From Leifsonia poae (GTDB lineage Bacteria > Actinomycetota > Actinomycetes > Actinomycetales > Microbacteriaceae): a DNA stretch of 64,000 bases. Every line of letters begins with the position of its first letter. The stretch's first letter is position 1. The stretch is taken from NCBI RefSeq assembly GCF_020009625.1, contig NZ_JAIHLP010000002.1, forward strand, positions 248,001-312,000. The letters run 5' to 3'. This document shows positions 46,707 through 54,880 of this stretch, piece by piece. A program made the translations under genes and the position numbers. The notes beneath the pieces were generated by a model. The model did no database searches, was not told where the DNA came from, and worked only from the letters and a program-made list of their open reading frames with translations.

Positions 46707-46782
46707 GGGTCTGTGGCGCAGCTGGTAGCGCACCTGCATGGCATGCAGGGGGTCAGGGGTTCGAGTCCCCTCAGATCCACCA
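46707..46782 (+). tRNA. tRNA-Ala (anticodon GGC)
   Basis: Acceptor stem GGGTCTG/CAGATCC (one G-T pair), anticodon loop ATGGCAT (anticodon GGC), T loop TTCGAGT and an encoded ACCA. Its last 15 bases form part of a 16-bp repeat reproduced at 48085-48100 by IS insertion. Confidence 0.95.
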
Positions 46783-46783
46783 A
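46768..46783 (+). repeat. Left target-site duplication at the tRNA-Ala 3' end
   Basis: CCCTCAGATCCACCAA, identical to 48085-48100. It directly abuts the first base (TGT) of the IS481-family element, so it is the left copy of a 16-bp target duplication. Confidence 0.85.
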
Positions 46784-48084
46784 TGTGATGAGTCGGGACA
46801 TCGTTGATAGATGTGTCGAGACATCGTTGATATTAGGAAGAGCCCGGCCATCGGCCGGGCTCTTTTGTTTGGTCGCGCCAGTATTTTCTGTCGGGTTCGA
46901 TGTGGTGGATGCTGAGGATCTCGCCGGTGTCGAGGTGAGTGACTCTGGCGCTGGTTTCGTCGACGAGGATGAGCACGGCTGTGCCGGCGTGGTTGTGGCC
47001 GATGCCGAGGTGGTGGAGGTTCCCGGCTCGGCGGAGGGTGAGTTTGCCGAATCGGTCGACGGTGTCGAAGCGGACGCGGTAGTGGGCGCTGAGGGTGTTC
47101 GGGTTCGGGTGGGCTTTGATGGTGGCGGCGTAGGCCTGGGCTGGGGTTAGCCGGTCGAGAGCGCGGTGCGGGCGGCGCTCGTTATAGATGACCCGGAACT
47201 GGTCGAGCTGAGTTTGCAGTTCGGCGATCGTCGCTGCCGGAGGCTGGCTGGCGAGCCAGCGTTTGAGGGTTTGGTGGAAACGTTCGATCTTGCCTTGGGT
47301 TTGCGGGTGATAAGGGTGCCCGTTCTTCTGCTGGATGCCGAGGGCGGCGAGGAGGTATTCGAATGCGTTCTTTCCGCCGGTGAAGCGGGCAGTGTAGACG
47401 GTGCCGTTGTCGGTCAGTGTGGAGGCGGGCAGCCCGTGGGTGTTCGTCGTGGCGGTGAAGGTGCTGACGACGTCGGGACCGGTGACCCGGTCGTGGGCGG
47501 TGCAGGACAGCAGCATGCGGGAGTGGTCGTCCAGCCAGTTCAGGATCTCGACATCGGTGCCGTCGGCGAGAGGCCAGTGGGTGAAGTCGGACTGCCAGGT
47601 CTCGTTGGGTTGGTGCGCTTCGAACCGGAGGTAGGAGGACTTCGGGCGCTTCTTCGGTTCCGGGGTGATCAACCCTGCAGTGTGGAGGATGCGGCGGATC
47701 GTGGAGGTGGAGGGGACCGGGAGATGTTCCTGGTCGAGGTGCCAGGCGATCGTGACCGGTCCGGCATCCAGCCCGTCCGTGGTCAGCTGCTGGCGCAGCG
47801 CGATGATCCGCGTCCGGACGTGCTCGGGCGTGCTCGTCGAGGAGGCGTGCGGGCGGCGGCTGCGCGGTTCGAGTGCGTCGAGCCCACCGGTCTCGTAGCG
47901 GGTGACGAGGGTGTGCACCCATTGCCAGGAGACGTCGAACTTGCGGGCGGCCTCAGCCTTGGTGAGCCCCTGGTGGACCACGGACAGGACGATCACGCGC
48001 GCCTTCGACATGCCTCATCGTCGACCGCGGACCACTATCAACGATGTCGCGACTCATCTATCAACGATGTCCTGAACCCCAACA
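46784..48084. mobile_element. IS481-family insertion sequence next to tRNA-Ala (1301 bp)
   Basis: The element starts TGT and ends ACA, the IS481 style, and is flanked by 16-bp direct repeats. Each end carries two copies of GACATCGTTGATA about 23 bp apart (left 46797-46832 region, right 48037-48072 region), which look like paired transposase-binding sites. It carries one transposase gene on the minus strand. The tRNA stays complete, but its terminator is now 1.3 kb away. Structurally intact, so probably a recent insertion. Confidence 0.9.
46833..48011 (-). CDS. IS481-family transposase
   Basis: A 392-residue DDE transposase. An N-terminal helix-turn-helix (GLTKAEAARKFDVSWQWVHTLV) is followed by an rve integrase core with the catalytic residues in WQSDFTHWPL, STLTDNGTVYTAR and QTQGKIERFHQTLKRW. 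A C-terminal extension (after PAQAYAATIKAHPN) is longer than in the other IS481 copy here. No internal stop, so it should be active. Confidence 0.94.
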   Translation of the reverse strand: MSKARVIVLSVVHQGLTKAEAARKFDVSWQWVHTLVTRYETGGLDALEPRSRRPHASSTSTPEHVRTRIIALRQQLTTDGLDAGPVTIAWHLDQEHLPVPSTSTIRRILHTAGLITPEPKKRPKSSYLRFEAHQPNETWQSDFTHWPLADGTDVEILNWLDDHSRMLLSCTAHDRVTGPDVVSTFTATTNTHGLPASTLTDNGTVYTARFTGGKNAFEYLLAALGIQQKNGHPYHPQTQGKIERFHQTLKRWLASQPPAATIAELQTQLDQFRVIYNERRPHRALDRLTPAQAYAATIKAHPNPNTLSAHYRVRFDTVDRFGKLTLRRAGNLHHLGIGHNHAGTAVLILVDETSARVTHLDTGEILSIHHIEPDRKYWRDQTKEPGRWPGSS

Positions 48085-48100
48085 CCCTCAGATCCACCAA
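48085..48100 (+). repeat. Right target-site duplication (original tRNA-Ala tail)
   Basis: CCCTCAGATCCACCAA, identical to the tRNA-Ala 3' end at 46768-46783 and directly following the last base of the IS. The terminator beyond it shows this is where the tRNA gene originally ended. Confidence 0.85.
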
Positions 48101-48103
48101 ATC

Positions 48104-48133
48104 GCCCCCGAGACACGCGTCTCGGGGGCTTTT
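48104..48133 (+). terminator. Original tRNA-Ala terminator, displaced by the IS
   Basis: An 11-bp stem (48104-48114 with 48119-48129), loop ACGC and four T residues. Confidence 0.85.
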
Positions 48134-48245
48134 CGTCGCCCGGGTTCCGTCGCGAGCCCGGCGCGTATGGGCTACGGGTGAGCTGCGCGTGTCCTAAGAT
48201 TCCAGGCAGCCCAGCTTCCCGGAACTTGACGCATAAGGACCAGCG

Positions 48246-49523
48246 ATGACCGACCTTCCCCGCCGCCATCAGCGCGCCTCGTCGGCGACGGCGGTGCGGC
48301 ACGGCCGGCTTCCACGTCGTCGCGCGGTGGGGGCGATCGCCAGGCTGCTGGCGGCGGCCGTCGCCGTCGTCGCGGTGAGCGCCGGGTCGGTGGCGGCGTA
48401 CGCCGTGTGGGATGTCACGCGCTCGTTCAAGCCGACGATCCACCTGCCAGGACTTCCTGGGCACACCGACCAGGCCATCCCGAATGTGGGTGCGATCGAA
48501 GGAGGCGTGAACTTCCTCATCGCGGGCACGGACAGCCGGTCCGGTCTGGGTGGTGTCTACCAATCGAGCGAGGAGCAAGACGCAAGCTCCGGTGCGGGCA
48601 ACAACGATGTGACGATGCTGCTGCACATCGCTCAGGATCATCGGAGCGCGATGGTGATCAGTTTTCCGCGCGACCTGATGGTTCCGATCCCGGACTGCCC
48701 GGCAGCATCGGGAGACGGCACGGCCTACGGAACGGACAAAGGAATGTTCAACACGGCGCTCTCGCGCGGCGGCCTTCCGTGCGTCGCGCTCACCGTGGAG
48801 AAGATGACCGGCATCACGATCCCGTTTGCGGCCGAGATCAACTTCACTGGTGTCAGCGCGATGTCGACGGCTGTCGGCGGTGTCACCGTCTGCCTGGCGA
48901 CGCCGGTCTCCGATGACTTCACGAACCCGCCGTTGGATCTTCCTGCCGGCCAGAACACGCTGGTCGGAGACGAGGCGCTCTCGTTCCTGCGGAGTAGGCA
49001 TGGCGTCGGCGACGGCAGCGACCTGGGGCGGATCAGCAATCAGCAGGTGTTCCTGTCTGCCCTCGCACGCAAAGTGGTCGACGGCGGAGTTCTCGCGAAT
49101 CCGCTGCAGCTGTACGGGCTCGCCAAGGCCGCCGCCACCAACATGACGCTCTCCGACTCGCTGAGCCCGACGACCCTGGTGCAGATCGGGCTCGCATTGA
49201 AAGACACCGGTCTCGACAACGTGGTGTTCATGCAGTATCCCGCGGTCACGGATCCGGACAACAAAGAACGCGTGGTGCCGAACGAGTACGCGGCCGAGTT
49301 GCTCGGAACGGCTCTGGTGAACGACCGGCCGGTGAAGCTGACCGGCTCGACCGGCGTCGCGGCCGAAGACCCGACGCCGACCGGAGGCGCCACGTCGCCT
49401 GCGACGCCGGCCACCCCGCCTGACACCTCGGCGACGCCGACCCCCGGAGGACCTGTTGCGCTTCCTCCCTCGGTGACCGGACAGACGGCTGCTCAGCAGA
49501 CCTGCACGAAAGGCAACAACTGA
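48246..49523 (+). CDS. LytR-CpsA-Psr (LCP) family protein
   Basis: A 425-residue type II membrane protein. The basic N-terminus is followed by one helix (about 32-55), then an extracytoplasmic LCP domain with FLIAGTDSRS, the FPRDLMVPIP motif and FLRSRHGVGDGSDLGRISNQQVFL, which hold the phosphate- and lipid-binding Arg/Asp residues. The tail is Thr/Pro-rich. LCP enzymes attach wall glycopolymers (arabinogalactan, teichoic-type or capsule) to peptidoglycan. AAGGACCAGCG precedes the ATG. Confidence 0.93.
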   Translation: MTDLPRRHQRASSATAVRHGRLPRRRAVGAIARLLAAAVAVVAVSAGSVAAYAVWDVTRSFKPTIHLPGLPGHTDQAIPNVGAIEGGVNFLIAGTDSRSGLGGVYQSSEEQDASSGAGNNDVTMLLHIAQDHRSAMVISFPRDLMVPIPDCPAASGDGTAYGTDKGMFNTALSRGGLPCVALTVEKMTGITIPFAAEINFTGVSAMSTAVGGVTVCLATPVSDDFTNPPLDLPAGQNTLVGDEALSFLRSRHGVGDGSDLGRISNQQVFLSALARKVVDGGVLANPLQLYGLAKAAATNMTLSDSLSPTTLVQIGLALKDTGLDNVVFMQYPAVTDPDNKERVVPNEYAAELLGTALVNDRPVKLTGSTGVAAEDPTPTGGATSPATPATPPDTSATPTPGGPVALPPSVTGQTAAQQTCTKGNN

Positions 49524-49647
49524 CGTTCAGGGCGACGGCGGCGTGATCAGGAAGTGCCAGCCCAACCACCACCAGAACAGCAGGATCGTCAGACGGGCCG
49601 CCCGGTCGGCCATCACCACGTCGAGGAGGCTGGCGAACGGCGCTAGA

Positions 49648-50743
49648 TGTAGTGCCCAGGGACGTTGTTTGATTTGGCATCCGTGACATGGCGAGAACCT
49701 CCGGGCCAGAGTGGGAGTTGCTTAGACACTCACTCGAAACCTGGAGGTTCTCGTGTCTCACGGTAATGCGGCTTTGACGCCGCGGCAAAGGTTGCGTGTT
49801 GCGCGACTGATCATCGACGAGGGCTGGACCGTCGCTGCGGCGGCTGACTACTTCCGTGTTTCGTGGCCGACCGCCGCGAAATGGGCACGCCGCTACGTCG
49901 AACTCGGCCCGGAGGGGATGACAGATCGGTCCTCCCGCCCGCACGCGCATCCGAATCGGACCCCGCAGCTGCTGGTGAAGAAGATCGTGCATCTGCGGAT
50001 CAAGAAACGCCTTGGTCCGGTGCAAATCGCTGGCCGGCTGGGGATGCCGGCGTCGACCGTTCACGCGGTTCTGGTGCGTTGCCGTCTCAACCGGCTCACC
50101 CATGTCGATGTGAAGACCGGGGAACCGGCCCGACGTTACGAACACGACTACCCCGGATCGCTGATCCATGTCGATGTGAAGAAGCTCGGCAACATCCCCG
50201 ACGGCGGCGGGTGGCGGTTCGTCGGCCGAGCCCAGGGCGACAGGAATCGGGCGAAGACGCCGGGCAAAGACCGCAACCAGTACTACAACCCGAAGATGCG
50301 ACACGCGTTCGTGCACACCGTGATCGATGACCATTCCCGCGTCGCCTACGCCGAGATCCACGACGACGAACGCGCTGAGACTGCGATCGGAGTCCTCCAA
50401 CGGGCGACGTCCTGGTTCGCCGATCGTGGAGTCCGCGTCGAACGCGTCCTCTCCGACAACGGCTCCGCCTACCGCTCCCACGCCTGGCGACACGCCTGCA
50501 CGGACCTCGGCATCCGCCCGAAGTTCACCCGCCCCTACCGGCCGCAAACGAACGGCAAAATCGAACGCTTCCACCGCACGATGAGCGACGGATGGGCATT
50601 CGCCCGCCACTACAACTCCGAGTCAGCCCGCCGCGCAGCCCTCCCCGCCTGGCTCCATCACTACAATCAACACCGACCCCACACCGCCACCGGAAAGCTC
50701 CCGCCCATCACCCGGCTATCGAGCAACCTACCTGGGCACTACA
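49648..50743 (+). mobile_element. IS481-family insertion sequence (1096 bp) in a CTAG target
   Basis: Terminal inverted repeat TGTAGTGCCCAGG at 49648-49660, mirrored as CCTGGGCACTACA at 50731-50743. The target duplication GCTAGA lies at 49642-49647 and 50744-50749, fitting the NCTAGN target known for IS481. It carries one transposase gene. A decayed relative lies at 17864-18085. Confidence 0.93.
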
Positions 50744-50748
50744 GCTAG
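49753..50748 (+). CDS. IS481-family transposase
   Basis: A 331-residue DDE transposase. The N-terminal helix-turn-helix is in WTVAAAADYFRVSWPTAAKWA. The integrase core has SLIHVDVKKLGNIPDGGG, VLSDNGSAYRSH and PQTNGKIERFHRTM with the DDE triad. The start is GTG at 49753. The last codon and the TAG stop (50746-50748) lie in the duplicated target GCTAGA, not in the element, so the stop codon is provided by the insertion site. Intact and probably functional. Confidence 0.94.
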   Translation: MSHGNAALTPRQRLRVARLIIDEGWTVAAAADYFRVSWPTAAKWARRYVELGPEGMTDRSSRPHAHPNRTPQLLVKKIVHLRIKKRLGPVQIAGRLGMPASTVHAVLVRCRLNRLTHVDVKTGEPARRYEHDYPGSLIHVDVKKLGNIPDGGGWRFVGRAQGDRNRAKTPGKDRNQYYNPKMRHAFVHTVIDDHSRVAYAEIHDDERAETAIGVLQRATSWFADRGVRVERVLSDNGSAYRSHAWRHACTDLGIRPKFTRPYRPQTNGKIERFHRTMSDGWAFARHYNSESARRAALPAWLHHYNQHRPHTATGKLPPITRLSSNLPGHYS

Positions 50749-50831
50749 ACGTGCTGAGCCACGATGGGATTGCAGAACGAGGACAGCCATCACGACGCCG
50801 CACGCGATGAAGCCGGCCATGGTGACGACTC

Positions 50832-51467
50832 TCATGGCTGTCTGCCTCGCCGGAGAAGCACGTAGCCTCCCAGGAGCCAGAGCGCGATGAGCAATGCCCG
50901 GCTGGGTGGCCAGGCGATCAGAGGGTCGAGCAGGTCGGAGAGCGCTGGGAACGGCGTCGTGGCGGCGGGCGCCCCATGGCCGAGGAAGAAGGCGACAATC
51001 TCCCACGCGCATCCGATCACGATCACGGTCGACCAGGCGATGGCGGCGCGACGGATCGCTCGACGGGGAGGAATAGCGCGCTCGCGACCGCGCGGCCCCA
51101 CCCAGATGATCGGCACAAGGAGGACCCCACCGCCGACGATGAGGACGGTGTCCACACCGCCGTAGAGGGGCGAGAGCGCGAGGACGAGGGTGAGGGCGAC
51201 GATGAGCGTCCCGATCAGCAGCCCACGCGAACTGTTCTCACGCACGGTCGGGGACTCGAGCGGGATGCGCAGCCAGCCGAGAGCGTCGAGGGCCAGCACA
51301 ACACCGGCGGCGAGGAAGATCCAGGCGTCGACGGGTGCGCCCCGGATGAAATGGAAGGTTGCGGTGAGAACCAGCACCAGGATCCAGCACGCGCGGGTGA
51401 CGGCCGCGACCGTGATTCCGCCGGGGTGTTCCGGTCGCTCGGAGACCGCCTGTGGTTCCTCGGGCAT
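50832..51467 (-). CDS. Uncharacterised polytopic membrane protein
   Basis: A 211-residue protein with about six hydrophobic helices, starting MPEEPQAVSERPEHPGG and ending LWLLGGYVLLRRGRQP. A central cytoplasmic loop is basic (GPRGRERAIPPRRAIRRAA). I recognise no functional domain. It is coupled (ATGA) to the small membrane gene that is split by the IS, so the two may have formed a membrane complex. Confidence 0.7.
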   Translation of the reverse strand: MPEEPQAVSERPEHPGGITVAAVTRACWILVLVLTATFHFIRGAPVDAWIFLAAGVVLALDALGWLRIPLESPTVRENSSRGLLIGTLIVALTLVLALSPLYGGVDTVLIVGGGVLLVPIIWVGPRGRERAIPPRRAIRRAAIAWSTVIVIGCAWEIVAFFLGHGAPAATTPFPALSDLLDPLIAWPPSRALLIALWLLGGYVLLRRGRQP

Positions 51468-51562
51468 GACGGGACTCAGGCTACGCGCAGATCCCCCCGG
51501 AGCGGAAGCCGGGTTGCCATTCGGGGTCGGCCCCCTTAGCGTCAGAAGATGATGACGGAGAT

Positions 51563-52954
51563 GTGGTGACCGCGGAGCCGACGACGTCGGTGCAGCGCCG
51601 AGTGCTGATCGTGGCGATCCTCGCCAGCTTCGTGGCCTTCCTCGACGGCGCGGTGATCAACGTCGCGCTTCCCGCGATCGACCGAGAACTCGGAGGCGGG
51701 CTACCGCTTCAGCAGTGGGTTGTCGACGGATATCTCGTCACACTCGGTTCCCTCATCCTGATCGCCGGTTCCCTCTCCGACGTCTTCGGTCGCAAACGGG
51801 TGCTCTACGCAGGCCTGGTCGGCTTCGGCATCACGTCGCTGCTCTGCGCCTTCGCGCCGAGCGGCGTCTTCCTGGTGGTGGCGCGCGCCCTTCAGGGCGT
51901 GACAGGCGCTCTGCTCGTGCCGAGCTCCCTCGCGCTGATCATCTCGACGTTCTCTGGTGCGGCGCAGGCCAAGGCGATCGGGCGCTGGACGGCGTGGACC
52001 GGTGTCGCGATGATCGCCGGTCCCGTTCTCGGCGGCATCTTCGTGGACACCCTGTCCTGGCGGTGGGTGTTCGTGATCAATGTGGTGCCGATCGCGGTGA
52101 CGCTCGCGTTGATGCTCACGCTGAAAGAGCCCGACAAGGGGATGGGCGGCCGCGTCGACGTGCTCGGTGCGGTTCTCGGCTCGCTCGGTCTCGCCGGCAC
52201 GGTGTACGGGCTGATCGAGCAGGGACCGGATGGCTGGGGGAGCCCTCGGGTGCTCATTCCGCTGATCGCCGGTCTTGTGCTGCTCGCGGCCTTCTTCTTC
52301 TGGCAGACGAGGGCGAAACGGCCGATGCTGCCGCTCGGCCTGTTCCGTGTTCACAACTTCTGGGTGGGGAACATCGCGACGGCCCTCGTCTACGGCGCTC
52401 TCGCTTTCGGCCCGCTCATGGTGACGCTGTACCTGCAGCAGGTCGTCGGCTTCGCGGCGACCGCAGCGGGTCTGGTCTTCATCCCGTCCACGATCTGCAT
52501 GCTGCTGTTGTCCGGCTTCTTCGGCAGTCTGGCGGGCCGTCACGGGCCTCGTCTGTTCATGGCGATCGGCCCGATGATCGCCGCGTGCGGGTTCCTTTGG
52601 CTGCTCATGCTCGGCCCGGACGTCAGCTATCTGTTCAATCTGTTGCCGGCCGTGCTCTTGTTCGGTGTCGGCCTCTCGATCACGGTCGCCCCGCTCACGG
52701 CGGCGATCCTCGGATCGATCCACCCCGCGCAAGCCGGGATCGGTTCGGCTGTGAACAATGCGGTCTCGCGGATCGCGGGTCTCATCACGGTGGCCCTCGC
52801 CGGGCTTATCATCGGCGAGCAGCTCGACCGGGCGGGGTTGGACCGGGCGATGCTGTGCACGGCGCTCCTTCTGCTCATCGGCGGCGTGGTGTCTGCAATC
52901 GGGATCCGCAATCGGGAGCCCGCCGCGGCCCCGGTTCAGACCGCGATCGACTGA
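51563..52954 (+). CDS. DHA2-family (EmrB/QacA-like) MFS exporter
   Basis: A 463-residue drug:H+ antiporter type transporter with 14 predicted helices. FLDGAVINVALPAIDREL in helix 1 is the DHA2 signature, GSLSDVFGRKRVLYAG the A-motif, and RALQGVTGALLVPSSLALI motif C-like. The start is GTG at 51563 (GTG at 51566 is equally possible) behind ACGGAG. The 3' end overlaps the convergent UbiA-type gene by 19 bp. The substrate is unknown. Confidence 0.9.
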   Translation: MVTAEPTTSVQRRVLIVAILASFVAFLDGAVINVALPAIDRELGGGLPLQQWVVDGYLVTLGSLILIAGSLSDVFGRKRVLYAGLVGFGITSLLCAFAPSGVFLVVARALQGVTGALLVPSSLALIISTFSGAAQAKAIGRWTAWTGVAMIAGPVLGGIFVDTLSWRWVFVINVVPIAVTLALMLTLKEPDKGMGGRVDVLGAVLGSLGLAGTVYGLIEQGPDGWGSPRVLIPLIAGLVLLAAFFFWQTRAKRPMLPLGLFRVHNFWVGNIATALVYGALAFGPLMVTLYLQQVVGFAATAAGLVFIPSTICMLLLSGFFGSLAGRHGPRLFMAIGPMIAACGFLWLLMLGPDVSYLFNLLPAVLLFGVGLSITVAPLTAAILGSIHPAQAGIGSAVNNAVSRIAGLITVALAGLIIGEQLDRAGLDRAMLCTALLLLIGGVVSAIGIRNREPAAAPVQTAID

Positions 52955-53778
52955 CCGGCGAGAGCCAGCATCACGACGTCAACGACAGCACACGTCATGA
53001 TGAGCCGCATCAGCAGACGGGTCGGTGTTGCCCGAACGACCAGCACGACGCCGAGCACGGCGGCCGCCGTACCCAGCACGAGTCCACCGATGAACAGCGG
53101 ACGTGGTGGCCAGCCCGGCCCGGTCGTGATCAGCACGGTGGCCACCGCGAGGCAGGCGAAGGCGATGAGTCCGCTGGATCGCGTGCCGAGTCGGTGCGGC
53201 ATTCCGCGGATCCCGGTGTTCGCGTCGTCGGCGAGGTCGGGGAGCACATTCGTGATGTGGGCGGCCACCCCGAGGAGTGCAGCGGCGGCGAGCACCCAGC
53301 CGGTGGCGAGTCGGGGGGTCGTCTGACCCAGGGTGGCAATAGCCGGGAGAAGACCGAAACTGATGATGAACGGAACGAACGACACGACCGTGGCCTTGAG
53401 GCCGAGGTTGTACGCCCACCCGCCGGCAATGGCGACGGCATGGGCGACCAACGCTGCGGGGCCGAGGAAGAAGGTGAGCGCGAGGGCGACGGCCAGCGCG
53501 ATGAAGGCGGCCACCCGGACCGTCGGCACGCCGATCGCGCCGCGAGCGGCCGGTTTGTCCGGGCGCTGTACCGCGGCATCCCGCGCGGCATCGAGCCAAT
53601 CGTTCGACAGACCGATCGAGAGCTGCCCGAACAGGATTGCGGCCGACAGCAGCGCCACACGTGCCGGCGCGTAGCCGAGGCCGACGCCGAGGACGCCCGC
53701 GACGACCGTCACGATCAGGGTCGGCCCGGGGTGGCTGGCGAGCAGGAGCGCCGCCGCCTTGTTCGCCATGTTCGCCAT
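52936..53778 (-). CDS. UbiA family prenyltransferase
   Basis: A 280-residue membrane enzyme with eight or nine helices. The first Asp-rich site is GLSNDWLDAARD (NDxxD) with the basic RPDKPAARG after it; the second is LPDLADDANTGIRGMPHRLG. These bind prenyl-diphosphate through Mg2+. The acceptor (quinone, lipid or wall precursor) is not evident, and there are no quinone genes nearby. The start is ATG at 53778 or 53769. Confidence 0.88.
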   Translation of the reverse strand: MANMANKAAALLLASHPGPTLIVTVVAGVLGVGLGYAPARVALLSAAILFGQLSIGLSNDWLDAARDAAVQRPDKPAARGAIGVPTVRVAAFIALAVALALTFFLGPAALVAHAVAIAGGWAYNLGLKATVVSFVPFIISFGLLPAIATLGQTTPRLATGWVLAAAALLGVAAHITNVLPDLADDANTGIRGMPHRLGTRSSGLIAFACLAVATVLITTGPGWPPRPLFIGGLVLGTAAAVLGVVLVVRATPTRLLMRLIMTCAVVDVVMLALAGQSIAV

Positions 53779-53807
53779 CGTAGGCCGCCGCGGCGAACTG
53801 TAAAAGA

Positions 53808-53825
53808 CTTGCGTTCGATTGCAAG
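53808..53825. promoter_or_regulatory. LacI operator candidate
   Basis: CTTGCGTTCGATTGCAAG: an imperfect palindrome (CTTGC...GCAAG arms, central TCGA) of LacI-family type, in the 67-bp gap between the divergent UbiA-type and LacI genes and 20 bp before the LacI ATG. Confidence 0.6.
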
Positions 53826-53845
53826 GATTTGCGTAGGCTGGGCTC

Positions 53846-54880
53846 ATGTCGAAACGTCTCGCCGAGGTGGCGCGCAAGGTCGGGGTGAGCGAGGCCACCG
53901 TCAGTCGCGTGCTGAACGAGAAGGCCGGGGTATCCGATGCCACGCGCGAGGCCGTGCTGACGGCGCTGGACGTTCTCGGCTATGAACGTCCGAGCAAGCT
54001 GCGCGGCGAACGCGCGCGGCTCGTGGGGCTCGTCCTCCCGGAGCTGCAGAACCCGATCTTCCCCGCGTTCGCCGAAGTGATCTGCGGTGCCCTCGCTCAG
54101 AACGGCTACACCCCGGTGTTGTGCACGCAGACGGCGGGTGGCATCTCGGAGGCCGACTACGTCGAGCTGCTCCTGCAGCAGCAGGTGTCCGGGGTGGTCT
54201 TCGTCGGCGGTGCGTACGCTCAGGAAGACGCCTCTCACGAACACTACGACCGGCTCACCCATCTGCACCTGCCAACGGTGCTGGTGAACGCGCCGGTCGA
54301 CGAACTCGATTTCGCCACCGTCTCCTGCGACGACGCCGTCGCCACGGCTCAGGCGCTCACCCATCTGCGCTCCCTGGGGCACACCCGGATCGGGCTGCTG
54401 CTGGGACCGAGGGACCATGTGCCGTCGCAGCGCAAACTGGCGGCGGCACGACGGATCTTCGACGGGTGGGGTGTTCCGCTGGACGACGACCTGGTCGTGC
54501 ACTCGCTCTATTCGCTCGAGGCGGGGCAGGCGGCGGCATCGCGACTGCTGCGCTCCGGGGTGACGGCGATCGTGTGCGCGAGCGATCCGATGGCGCTCGG
54601 TGCCGTGCGAGCCGTGCGGCGCGCCGGGCTGTCCGTGCCGCAGGATGTCTCGATCGTCGGCTATGATGACTCGGCGCTCATGAACTGCACGGAACCTCCG
54701 CTGACCACAGTCCGTCAGCCGATCGAGCCGATGGGGCGCACCATCATCGAGCTGCTCCTGCGCCAGATCTCGAGCGATTCGGCGACGACCGACGAGCTGT
54801 TCTTCGAACCGGAGCTCGTGGTGCGCGGGTCGACGGGGCCGGTTCCGGTGGGGCTGGTGGCGACAGGCGCCCGAACGTGA
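53846..54880 (+). CDS. LacI family transcriptional regulator
   Basis: A 344-residue repressor. The helix-turn-helix and hinge (RLAEVARKVGVSEATVSRVLNE) are followed by a periplasmic-binding-like sugar domain (GLVLPELQNPIFPAFAEVI) ending with SIVGYDDSALMNCTEPPLTTV. The start is ATG at 53846. The downstream GH3 gene overlaps its stop (GTGA), so the regulator and hydrolase form an operon and the inducer is probably a sugar released from that hydrolase's substrate. Confidence 0.92.
   Translation: MSKRLAEVARKVGVSEATVSRVLNEKAGVSDATREAVLTALDVLGYERPSKLRGERARLVGLVLPELQNPIFPAFAEVICGALAQNGYTPVLCTQTAGGISEADYVELLLQQQVSGVVFVGGAYAQEDASHEHYDRLTHLHLPTVLVNAPVDELDFATVSCDDAVATAQALTHLRSLGHTRIGLLLGPRDHVPSQRKLAAARRIFDGWGVPLDDDLVVHSLYSLEAGQAAASRLLRSGVTAIVCASDPMALGAVRAVRRAGLSVPQDVSIVGYDDSALMNCTEPPLTTVRQPIEPMGRTIIELLLRQISSDSATTDELFFEPELVVRGSTGPVPVGLVATGART

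Larger units (their letters stand above)
49527..50835 (-). pseudogene. Small membrane-protein gene interrupted by an IS481-family element
   Basis: The N-terminal part (50835 down to 50750: MRVVTMAGFIACGVVMAVLVLQ...) and C-terminal part (49647 down to 49527: ...DRAARLTILLFWWWLGWHF then LITPPSP and stop) join in frame when the element and one 6-bp duplicate are removed, giving 68 residues with two membrane helices. It resembles the DUF6186 type of actinobacterial membrane peptide. Its ATG overlaps the stop of the upstream gene at 50832 (ATGA), so the two were coupled. The protein cannot now be made intact. Confidence 0.85.

Noticed and set aside
46768-48100. tRNA-Ala locus read as an integrative element with attL/attR
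   Set aside because: There is no integrase. The repeats abut TGT...ACA ends of an IS481-family element, so they are a target duplication.
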